A stretch of DNA of 64,000 bases, taken from assembly GCA_009192285.1 (NCBI GenBank), contig WBVU01000008.1, positions 1,746,370-1,810,369 of the forward strand. Direction: 5' to 3'. A program made the translations under genes and the position numbers. The notes below the pieces were generated by a model. It saw nothing but the letters and a program-made list of their open reading frames with translations. It searched no databases and was not told where the DNA came from. The DNA is from Morchella semilibera. Lineage: Eukaryota; Ascomycota; Pezizomycetes; Pezizales; Morchellaceae. Below, piece after piece: positions 54,801 through 64,000 of this stretch (position 1 is its first letter; each line of letters starts with the position of its first letter).

Positions 54801-57800
54801 AGGTGCCCCCAGGCTCAACCACGGGGCTTGATTCACCCGGTTAAATATAACTATATTTTGACTGAGGTGATATGAAACCTAATATAAGTGGTTGTATCTG
54901 TCCTGGAGGAAGCCTTCTGTCTTACGAGCTTGTGATGTACTGCTTTCCCTGCCTCCCGCATTTTACAGGTAGCAGAGTATATCTTAGCGTCGGCACCAAG
55001 ACCTAAAGTACAGTTTCTACTTAAGAATTAGTCTAGGTAGTTGGGTATGTCATAGTTATTAATCTTTTAGGTTCATTTGAACTGCGTGCACTATCGTCCA
55101 ATCCGGTTGGTGGGGGAGTGAGGTGTGATAGATTAGGGGGCGCTGGGCCAATGCTTTTGTTTTTTTAGGCATGGTCCCCATTTCTGGGAACCTTGGTTTC
55201 GGGCCTGCCGTTTGTTAGACTATGTAGTTCGGTTCGAAATTCTGGGGAGAGTTGGTTATGGGGATTGGGACGGGAAGAGTGTTGTTGTGGTGTGAGTTTT
55301 TTTTATTGACTGCATAAATTACATGTAGCGGATCGTAAACTCAGTCCCATCCATCACGTTGACATAGGCCTAGATCTGTAATATTGTCAAAGCGTTGGGT
55401 TACTACATGTATCTAGTCCTAGTGTCATAAGACTTGAGTTACGTATTACAGCTGGGGAGATCTTCGGTACCTACGTATATGCTCTTTTCAACCAGTTGAA
55501 GTGGCCTGCGCTGAAAACTGACGCATAGGATTCATGGGCAGGTCTAGATCGGTGTAATCCTTCAGCGTCAGATCCTAGGTCTCTCATTGGGCAGGTACTA
55601 AATTGAGCGGTGCCCTGATAACTGGATACTGATCAACACTGTGGCCAACTCGATGATATCTTCGAACCATTGGCTCGGGCTTAGACTCGGCAAAGCCCAA
55701 GATACTGAGAGAAACTTAGCTCACAATATACGGCCCGATCCGTGCTCGAATCCGGGAATGAAACATCGCCAGAACTTCCAGATATAATCGAAATTTCATA
55801 GGTCTAGGCAAAGCAAATATGTTGATATCTAGGTCGGCTACGTTGACCCGTTATCGATATTCATGTAGTCATACCTATCAACGACTTACTATGTCATCAG
55901 GTATTAATCAGAAAATTTATAAATCATGGGATCAGGCACCCACCTCATGGCTGTGAAGTGAAAGTGATATTCAGACACCTGCACTCAGATAACGTGTTTG
56001 CGCGTGTTCTTTCTTTAGAGGCCAACTATACCAATCATGTAGTCCCTACGGGAGCGTAGCGTGTCTTGAAATTTTGAACGTGAAGATCAATAACAATAAA
56101 AGGGGGGGGGGGGGGCGGTAAAGGCGCAAATACCTGTCACCGTAGTAGACCCGATGATAGGACGTCTCACCACCAAAGAGCCCAGTTTAGTTTAGGCTAA
56201 ATTAATATCGCTTAAGCATACATGTACCTTCAACATAGAGTAGGGTCTTCTCTATCAATGACATTATGTACCTACCGGCCATGGGAACGGTTTTTGGAGG
56301 AACTGTTTCCGATGATCGATCGAGTGCAAGTGCTTATTAGATTAGTTAGGGAAACCGAGAATATGTCTGTGCCTGTTCGCTAAAACATGCTCATCTCGTG
56401 GTTTGTTGCCAAGATATGTTCCATTGGGTGACATGAGCTAGCTTAAAGATGTGCCGGGTGTGATGTGTTGGGACTGCCGGCAAGTAGATGGGTTGGCCAT
56501 GGACTAGGTATGAGGACCCGTGCTTAATACATTTGACATGTCCATTTTGAAACTTGCCACCAATACAGATACTTGGAGATTTAGGTAGACGGGTGAGTTC
56601 TCCTCGGACTTCACGGTTTGTACTATTCAGCGCATCTACCCCCCGAAGTCAAGGAGAAAAGAGGAAAATACATCATAGCAAATACATACATGAGTCTGAG
56701 AACACTCATTTTCTTTTGACTACTCATACCTATGTGATGCTTAATCCGATACCTTCGGGATTCTGTTCTTGGGAGTCTACCATCTTGCCGACGAGGCACG
56801 AGTGAGAGTCTATGAAGGAAGCTGGCCACCCGTTAATTTTGCCAGCGACCTAACACCACTTCCCATATTAAAGTTGTTGGAAAGCTGGCGCCGATGATTA
56901 ATCAATATATGGACCAATTAGAACCATAGGAGTAACACCACCGACACCCCCCCCCCCCCGGTAAAACTGTATCCTGCATTCATATTAATCCACAAGGAAT
57001 TGTACTGAAAAGCTAGAGAACGCAAGCATACTGATTAAAAGATATTCTGATCACTCATAAGAATGTTGGGCTTGCCTGATCTTGAGACTCTTCCTACGAG
57101 TGGCTTCGGTTCGATATGTGACTTCATTGATGTCATCTCTAGTCTCAAAGGCGGGAATCTCTAGTGGTGATTTCCCTTAGCCCGTATCACTTTATCCATA
57201 TGATATGATGAGTTTTTGCACCATTTGAACGATGGTGTCTTTACTGACCCCTGTTATTATTTGTCTTAGTCGACTGTTGCGAGACTAGAATTCAATTTTT
57301 GGATAATGGATATCTGGATGAACAAGAGATTACTTTGTTAAGCAAAAAAAGTGGGGCGGTGGGGGTGAAAAGTTGTAGCTTGATGGACTGCTCGAGAGTG
57401 AGGTTGGATCAGACAGATTCATCACGTTACATGCAGTGGCTACATGTAGCTGACGTGGTAACACAAATCGACAGGTTTCTTCATTGGCTAGCGTCTCACC
57501 AGAGCGGACTGAATGGATAAAGTTACCCCGAATGCCAAAAACACCGTCGATGGAGAGATACATACACATAAAGCCCCAGCGAAAACTTACTAGTTTAAAC
57601 CAAAAACCACTTAATTCAAATTTAAATTTAACTACAACCGGACGTCAACTACCCGACCTCAATGCTGTATTTTCAACATGATCATATGCATACGAGCTTC
57701 TGGCATAGTCATAAATCCAGTCTAGTTAGTAAGTTTCACAATTAGAGCTGTCAATCTGGTGAAGACTTTTGAGGCTAAGTTGGTTACTCTGAGGAGAGGG

Positions 57801-58552
57801 TAGTTTTTGATCTGCAGGTCAAAAGATTCTTCCTCACTACCGAAAACTTCATTAAGGTAGATATCGATATGACGGCTTTAGGCTACATGGATGTACTGAT
57901 AATAACGCAGTTGTTACTACAATTTATGTCGAACCTATACATCTCACCAAACCAAAGGCCCCACATAGGCGACCTTCACTCTCTAACTGCACTTTCTCAG
58001 TCCGAACCAGAGGCACCAAGGCATCCCATAATACATACATTATCTATATACAACTGCTTCCTGAATAGACCGCCACGTAACTGAATACTGTACCGAGTAC
58101 CTAAATCTGTGCCTTACAAGGGCACATTCACCGCGGGGTGGCTCTCTTAGCTAAAATCCATAGCTGTGCTCTACGTCAGTTCTTAGCCGCCGATTTTATA
58201 GCTCCATAAGCTGAACTGATATCTAGACAGGATATTACCACTATATTATCTTCCAATAGAGTGGGCACAATGACATGATAGGGTACACAACTCGCCTTCC
58301 TCGCCAGAAGTCCGCCCTAGATACTTAATCATGAGTCATCACTCGGCTCATGCCCAAAGCCCAGTGTACAACGATTTCCATGTTATGTACATATAGAACT
58401 CCTCCGATGGTCTAAATTTTTCTTGGAACCTCATGATCATCAAGTCAGTTCTCGCCATCTTCAATATTTCAAGATATCGCCTATGTGGGGAAGTCGAAAG
58501 ATACTTCAATCATGATGGTCCGGTAATGCTATCTTGAAATAAAGCTAACCTT

Positions 58553-58558
58553 TATAAA
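58553..58558 (+). promoter_or_regulatory. Probable TATA box of the 100-aa gene
   Basis: TATAAA 155 bases before the ATG at 58708, followed by CCCCTCTCCTCACCCCC, a pyrimidine-rich core-promoter stretch. Position-based only. Confidence 0.4.
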
Positions 58559-58707
58559 CCCCTCTCCTCACCCCCTACAGACTACATCACCACCGCAGTC
58601 GCATCGTTGCAACCGCATCATATTGTCCAACCGCATTACCATAACGACGATACTTTCAAGCATTACATCACCATCTCACCAGCACCACTCCCACTCAAAA
58701 TATCAAG

Positions 58708-59010
58708 ATGTCGCCCCTCGAAATCCTCCGGAAAGAGCTCTCAACCCTAAAACGTAAAGTTCGCACTTGCAAAGAGCAGCGTGCAAAGATCCGCCGCTTA
58801 GTCTATAGCAAGCACCTCAGTCCCGAGGCTGCCACGCTCTTCAAGAAGGGGACCATTGCTTGCCAAGGCCCCGATGAATGGGCGGCGCTCAAGGCGAATG
58901 AGAAGACTTACACAGACTGGGCGGACGAGTATGAGTGTGCAATTGTGATAGTGCAAGAGATGATTAACGAGCTAGAGGGAGCCCCGCCGGAGTTTGAGTT
59001 TGAAGAGTAA
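58708..59010 (+). CDS. Small helical protein of unknown function, 100 aa
   Basis: Single exon with good start context (AATATCAAG before ATG), a C-rich leader and a TATA-like box. The protein starts MSPLEILRKELSTLKRKVRT and is basic and helical in its first 35 residues, with a possible short coiled coil. A middle part follows (LFKKGTIACQGPDEWAALKA), then an acidic helical C-terminus ending PPEFEFEE. No signal peptide or membrane segment. I do not recognise a family. Codon use (many C/G third positions) resembles the good genes here and differs from chance frames. A hairpin follows 40 bases after the stop. Confidence 0.7.
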   Translation: MSPLEILRKELSTLKRKVRTCKEQRAKIRRLVYSKHLSPEAATLFKKGTIACQGPDEWAALKANEKTYTDWADEYECAIVIVQEMINELEGAPPEFEFEE

Positions 59011-60601
59011 AAGAATGGAGATGAGTATGTACTTTGTTACTTAGCCCTTGGGCGTGCTATTTCATGAACCGAGATGATAAGCCGGAAAATAGCACGCACG
59101 GGGGAAGGGATAGCTAGACTTAGAAATTTAGTAGAAGACTAAGATCAATAAAAAGGGCCGACTCCTTTCGTTTCCCGTGAAGCCGACGTATGACACATGC
59201 AACCGCCGCTTGACGTGTCCTAGTGCCATGCAAGCCAATCTTAAGATGTGGGTTTTTTTCTTCTTCTTTGAATCTTGCGGCAAAGCCCTTATATACCATG
59301 ACTTTGAGGGAAAGGGCCCAGCACCCAGTCACCACCAGTCTGATCAACCTTTCAAAGAGCGGGGGTATAAATGACCGGGATTCTCACAGTAACCGCCACA
59401 GCCAGGACTACGATATACTACTTCAATAAATGACATGTCAATACGAGATTATGGTGAGCCCTACCGTCCGTTACCGTTAATTTGATTTTTCTACATTTTA
59501 GAGCAAGGCATTCGCCTCCGCATGCTCGATATTAAAAACTCAGAGGTTACGTATATATATTTCAGCCTTGTGGACACGTGGAGTTTGGCAGTAGTATAAG
59601 CCCAGTTAGGTTCACAGAAATCAATAATAGTACCCCCCAAACACTTCCATTTATACTTTCATACAAAATCGCCGGAATATACATATACTAATCACAACAC
59701 GTAGCTTGGAAGCTTTGTACCAGCTCACACGCTGTTTAGTACTGATATTATATCAGTGGTATATTCCCACGAGAAACCAGGCCACGTGAACTATATTGAC
59801 AAAGTTCCGCCAGTCCTTCTAAATAATAGGTCTCAGATCTGACCCACCAACGACAAACAGCGGCCACCAGGTACTATCTGCTGATATATCCGACAAAATT
59901 CAGATTCAGAGCCCGTCAAGGGCAAGCTCACTTTACAGAAAGCCTTGCAGTCCGAACACGTACGCAAAAAAACTCTATACGTACCCACTTTTACAATAGG
60001 AACTACCCAGCACACCCCATAAGCCAAGGCAGTTCTATTTTTGCTGCGGCCTATCCCCGATCCACCACAGTCACCAAAATATCACTCGCATGATCCGGCC
60101 AGCCCCAAAAGCCACCCCGATCCTGCCTCTATGCAAGATCCCACTCTATGAATTGTCCGTTGGGTTCCCGGGTAACATCTTGTTTTCGTTTCTTACTCGA
60201 TTTCTATTTATAGTAACTATCAATGATTGGACTCGCTAAATGCTTACTATTTTTATTACCCAACGGGGCGAACTAGGCAGCTAGTGGGGCGAACAAAGGA
60301 ATTTTTTTATTTTACCCTGACTATAAGGTTTATACGTGTTCCATTTCGTGGGCTTGGCTGGTCTTGATGGAGATGAGCAGGGCAAGGCTATTTTTGGTTT
60401 AGTGATATCATAGGGAAGCTAGTACAGTAGGTTGCGAGGTATTAATGAAGCGTTTTTCGCAGTGTCCTCCTGGGTTCGGTCTGAGGTATAAGGTGGTGTT
60501 GATATAACATATATCAACCCAAGCTACTACACCCACGGATTGTTTGCCAGTATACCAAATTACCGAACAGCTGCAGAATAAAATAGCAGTACAAGTACGC
60601 C
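59011..60601. other. Intergenic
   Basis: Apart from the inverted repeat just after the upstream gene, nothing is recognised. Short frames at 59120-59429 and 59833-60027 have no domain. Confidence 0.5.
59051..59099 (+). repeat. Short inverted repeat after the 100-aa gene
   Basis: GGCGTGCTATTTC and GAAAATAGCACGCAC pair as a 12-13 bp stem around a 21-base loop. It starts 41 bases after the stop codon of the small gene, so it probably lies in the 3' UTR. It could be a 3'-end structure or the remains of a foldback element. Confidence 0.55.
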
Positions 60602-61162
60602 ATGTCGAACCCAGATTACCAACCCCCAGTTCTCAACCTTGAGCTTGTAGAAAGCAGGATTGACCTCCCGCCGCCGCGGCAGCAGGCTGCCCATATTACA
60701 CCCCCACCTCTCTACACACTGCATTCAAACCAATACCAAGACTTCCAAAATATCCCACTCGCCGATGCCGCCACCACCGAGGCCGGCGCACCTTGCACAA
60801 GGCACAAAGAAACAGTACTTATCGCCTGCCTACTGCTGATGGCATCTATATCATTTGGCGGGGCGGTAGTGATGTGTGTAATGCTTTCGCTATCTCACTA
60901 CGCAGCGTTGAGGGGGCCAGTTCCGGTGTTGATTTTTGCGATGGCTGCTTTTTTGGTGGTTGCGGGAGGGCTGGTAGCAAAGGTCGTGTGTTTGTGTATG
61001 AGGAGGAGGAGGAGGAGTAGGAATGCCAGCGGCGCGGGGATTGAGGTTGAGGTGGCGGAGAAAGCTGTAGCACCACCAGGGTATATGGCGGGTTTGGAGG
61101 GGAGGGACCCCTTTGCAGGGTTGGAAACGGGCACAACGCAAAAAATAGGAACCGCGAAGTAG
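60602..61162 (+). CDS. Small two-helix membrane protein of unknown function, 186 aa
   Basis: Single exon. The N-terminal 65 residues are Pro-rich and polar ([20 protein letters not shown]). Two membrane helices follow at about 71-95 (VLIACLLLMASISFGGAVVM) and 105-130 (PVPVLIFAMAAFLVVAGGLV). A basic stop-transfer cluster comes next, CLCMRRRRRSRN, then a polar C-terminal tail with PPGY and KKIGTAK-like ends. The layout suggests both termini face the cytosol. No known family. Codon use shifts to G-rich in the second half, which also produces long shadow frames on the other strand. The coherent membrane topology supports a real gene. Confidence 0.7.
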   Translation: MSNPDYQPPVLNLELVESRIDLPPPRQQAAHITPPPLYTLHSNQYQDFQNIPLADAATTEAGAPCTRHKETVLIACLLLMASISFGGAVVMCVMLSLSHYAALRGPVPVLIFAMAAFLVVAGGLVAKVVCLCMRRRRRSRNASGAGIEVEVAEKAVAPPGYMAGLEGRDPFAGLETGTTQKIGTAK

Positions 61163-62966
61163 ACACGCATACGGCTGTGCAGTATTGCGGTGCTCATGTC
61201 GGCAGCACTTAATTTACACTCACTTGAGGTGGATTTCATTTGTACAGGATTGGGGTTTTGAGATATTGGGCACGCGGGAATGATTTTTTTTTTTACTATA
61301 TATGGGCTTCTAACTTTCCTACCCTAAAGGATTGGGGAGAGGTATACATATACTTATCTTAAGTACTCTCTTTCACTATCTGTCTATTTTACTTTCTTGA
61401 GGAACTATCGTTTATCAATGTCAATATGAATACTACATATCACTTACTCACTCAACTACATATATCGGTTCAAATCTAGTCTCTGTTACTCGCAGTTGAA
61501 CATCGCTGGTTAACTCTTAAGTTTGCACACGGGCCTCCTAAATACACTATAATACGGGTCAACTTGAATATGTAGTGAATCCAACTACATGTAGTGAACT
61601 AGTATGTAACAATATCGGTAATAATTTAAGTGTATGATATATACTTATATGTAACTTTAGATGAATTTCCAACAGAAAATGATTCTTTATGTTCAGCTAC
61701 AGGTTAATATATCTGAAGCAGCAAGACATGACCGGTTTCGCAGCTAAATAAACCCACTCTCGAGAAACCTTAAGTACCAAGTAGGATTATTTGCCATGCA
61801 ATCATAAGCGGTCACTCGGTAAAGCTAGAAGTTAGATAGTATTATTGCTTGAGGACCCTCCTATCGGTCAGGTCGGTGTGTTCGGTCATAGAACGAAGAA
61901 AATGGGGCATCCCGTCAGCTCTGCAATTCCCAAGCTTCGTATCGCCTAGCTAGTATTGCGATGGGAGATCACGCAAGAACCCTGGGTACCGAACTCTTCA
62001 TTTATTTTTTATCTTTGGACTTATATTTTTGGTATAGGTGTATCGGTTCTATCCGATGATAAATGTACCAACAAAGCGGGTACATCAGTACATCACCTAC
62101 CACAACACCATGACACTACGGTATTGCTACGGTACCAGTCGAGTCTCTCTTTATAAATTTATGGGTACGTCGGGGCCAAAGATTACTACCCTTATAAAGG
62201 TACTTACCCTTATATATACTAAGGTGGATTTGTATTAACAAATCCCAGAAGGATTGTAAACACATACATATACACTTACAGGGCTATTATTCTTATAGCC
62301 GGGAGATTCGACTGTAATGGCTAAAATTAAAACCCCGATCCAATCCAGAGGTTTGTCACGATACCATTCTGCTACAGTACCTATTATATCTTCTTTTTTG
62401 TATTACAAGGATATTGGTCATGCCTAAGATGTGTCATTTGTTACCTTATGATCGCCACCTATATTAGAGTGCTAATGATAGCTTGGTCATCTAAAATAAC
62501 GGAAGTAAGGCTCTACAGATTAAGCTGACCACCAATATAATAAGATAGGGAGTAATGCCAGACCTTGATCGCTAAATGCACATACGTACGTACCTAGAAT
62601 ATCAGAATTTATAACTCGACACAACTGCTTTAGCTAAATATGTTTATCTGGAGTGTTTCAAGGTTCAATTAATGCTGGCAGGGTAGAATGCGTCCTTCTT
62701 AAAAAATAAATCCACGCTAGTTCCATTTTATCAAGAGCTCTATCTTGTAAGAACTAGTGTTTTAGGTATAGGGTATTTTCATAGCTTGAATACCATTATT
62801 TGGGGATAAAAGCAGCCAAAAAAAACCTAATCTCTGGATATCAACACATTGGCCTTGAATTTACACTTCAATCAAGCGGTTGAACAGCTCATACAATTAA
62901 GTTACTAACTCGATCCCATAGATTCCTTTTTAAAAAAAGAAGAGGATCAAAGGAGCGCTAACAAAA
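61163..62966. other. Intergenic
   Basis: AT-rich, with several TACATGTA-like words near 61585-61595. No gene seen. The last part leads into the 222-aa gene without a clear TATA box. Confidence 0.5.
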
Positions 62967-63635
62967 ATGTCGAGTTCAAGCTTTTACAGAGACCCTGCTG
63001 CAGCCCCCGAAGTTACCGAGGCTACAAGAGATAAAGCAATTGCCCATATCAAAGAAACTGACTCTACTAGCCGCGTCCCTGTCAGCCGTCGATTCCCCTC
63101 TTTTGGAACCTACATGGCAGCCCCCCACCTACTTCGGGCCGAAGCGGACCATCTCCTAGCAGCTGCTCGCCTACAGTGGTTCCAAGGTCTTACCAAAGAG
63201 CAAGAAGACGATATTTGGTCAAAAGACCAGGTCCAAATTTCCTACTACGCCGTGTTCAAACGGTTTTTCGCAATGGAGCGGACCGGCAACGGGATTGTCG
63301 ACGGGCGTCAATTCATTGAGCTCCCGCCGGTGTATGACCAGACAATTTTCAAGGCGATGGCTTACATCGCGGAGGCGGAGAAGGATAGTGCGTTTCCGCG
63401 TAGTCGTCGGTTCACCCCCGTGCCGGGGGAGGGGGCTATGGCTTATGAGCGAGAGGCGAAGGAGCTGTTGGAGACTGCGAGAGCGCAGTGGAATGAAGGA
63501 TTTGACTGGGGGGTGGAGATGAGGTGCTGGAAGAACTTGGAGTTGTTCCAGGGGAGATATTTGGAGTTATTCGAGAGCGCTTTTTTGTTAGTGAGGAGGA
63601 ATGATGCATTCATGAATGAGGAGTTAGGAGTTTAG
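62967..63635 (+). CDS. Twofold repeat protein of unknown function, 222 aa
   Basis: Single exon starting MSSSSFYRDPAAAPEVTEAT. The protein consists of two related halves, about residues 22-101 and 128-206. Each has a helix with KA-I/M-A-x-I, then SRRF, then a turn of about ten residues, then a helix of the type EA-(D/K)-x-LL-x-x-AR-x-QW, then an acidic W-containing helix, and finally a Y-x-x-x-F-x-x-x-F end. For example LRAEADHLLAAARLQWFQGL matches YEREAKELLETARAQWNEGF. A linker with GIVDGRQFIELPPVYDQT joins them. No signal peptide or membrane segment, so likely cytosolic. I know no named family. The conserved repeat pattern makes chance coding very unlikely. Confidence 0.85.
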   Translation: MSSSSFYRDPAAAPEVTEATRDKAIAHIKETDSTSRVPVSRRFPSFGTYMAAPHLLRAEADHLLAAARLQWFQGLTKEQEDDIWSKDQVQISYYAVFKRFFAMERTGNGIVDGRQFIELPPVYDQTIFKAMAYIAEAEKDSAFPRSRRFTPVPGEGAMAYEREAKELLETARAQWNEGFDWGVEMRCWKNLELFQGRYLELFESAFLLVRRNDAFMNEELGV

Positions 63636-64000
63636 ACGGTCCTAGATCTTGGGGATCTAGGTGCCGATGGCAGCACAGTGGCTCGTGTGCTTTATGATTT
63701 TGGTCATTTTTTTGCAGGTATGGGTCGCAGCTGGATGCGTTTCTTGCCATATTTGGTTTCTGCATGATGTCCACTTTGTTTTGTTTTCGTTTGTGCTTTT
63801 AGTCAGATTGACACATGTTTTACATTTTGCGCCATAGAAATTTCATCTTTCACTGCCAGTAGCCCACAGCAATTCTAGCCGTAAAATTCCCCCTCCCCAA
63901 AAGATACTCTATGGTAATTAGAGAAAAACCTCACGAGGCCCGACATCTTACTATATCGAAGCCGAATGAACCCGAAACAGACGGTAGACCCCGGAAACAA
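63636..64000. other. 3' flank of the 222-aa gene to the window edge
   Basis: No open frame of note. It is T-rich after the stop, as expected for a 3' UTR, and nothing else is recognised. Confidence 0.5.

Larger units (their letters stand above)
51037..58707. other. Longest intergenic region (7.7 kb)
   Basis: No gene supported. It contains a strong G-run array at 51791-51860, TACATACATACATGTA-type words at about 51974-51990 and 53280-53310, G8 runs near 53005-53048, a telomere-like GGGTTAGGGTT word at 54026-54036, a G14 run at about 56102-56115 and a C12 run near 56947. The many short frames overlap on both strands, start mostly without ATG context and have no domains. Confidence 0.55.

Overview
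The window looks like nuclear DNA of a filamentous ascomycete. Genes are split by short GT-AG introns (43-73 nt) with CTAAC/CTGAC-like branch sites. Secreted and wall proteins are of fungal type: an AA9 polysaccharide monooxygenase, a GH35 beta-galactosidase with the fungal domain layout, a GPI-type wall protein and an Aleuria-type fucose lectin. The long non-LTR element is Tad-like, and several small unknown proteins are of the kind found only in Pezizomycotina. A Pezizomycete (cup fungus, truffle or morel relative) is my guess, from the Aleuria-type lectin and the loose gene spacing; it is an inference only. I see no tRNA, rRNA, CRISPR array or bacterial operon.

Layout. 1-481: 5' part of a zinc-finger gene running off the left edge (minus). 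5340-6201: AA9 LPMO (plus, four exons). 7116-7538: weak small gene. 8030-8973: three small inverted-repeat elements. 9288-11477: 729-aa membrane protein (minus). 12537-14117: ER protein disulfide isomerase ending in HDEL (minus, six exons, two of them microexons of 8 and 17 nt around the active site). 16127-17185: 352-aa membrane protein (minus). 17705-23253: a TA-flanked inverted-repeat DNA element into which a 5.1-kb LINE with two open frames has inserted, with a 16-bp target duplication. 24273-27856: ten-exon GH35 beta-galactosidase (minus). 30766-32268: membrane-anchored fucose-lectin-like protein (minus). 38256-39080: GPI-type wall protein (minus). 42355-47283: Yor1-like ABCC transporter (plus). 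49603-51036: CobW/ZNG1 zinc-chaperone GTPase (plus). 58708, 60602 and 62967: three small single-exon genes (plus), the last a twofold internally repeated protein.

The genes do not form an obvious pathway or cluster. Several act at the secretory route or cell surface: LPMO and beta-galactosidase on plant or other glycans, the lectin and GPI protein at the surface, PDI in ER folding, and the ABC pump in export. Long AT-rich intergenic stretches (up to 7.7 kb) hold very many copies of the palindrome TACATGTA, runs of 9-14 C or G, and small TA-flanked foldback elements.

The most notable observations are the two microexons that cut the PDI WCGHC motif, the apparently intact young LINE nested in a DNA element with its two frames joined as TAA-AGA-ATG, the Yor1 gene with no ATG in its first open segment, telomere-like CCCTAA units lying inside two introns, and the twofold repeat protein at the right end. 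I did not find a convincing new multi-gene system.
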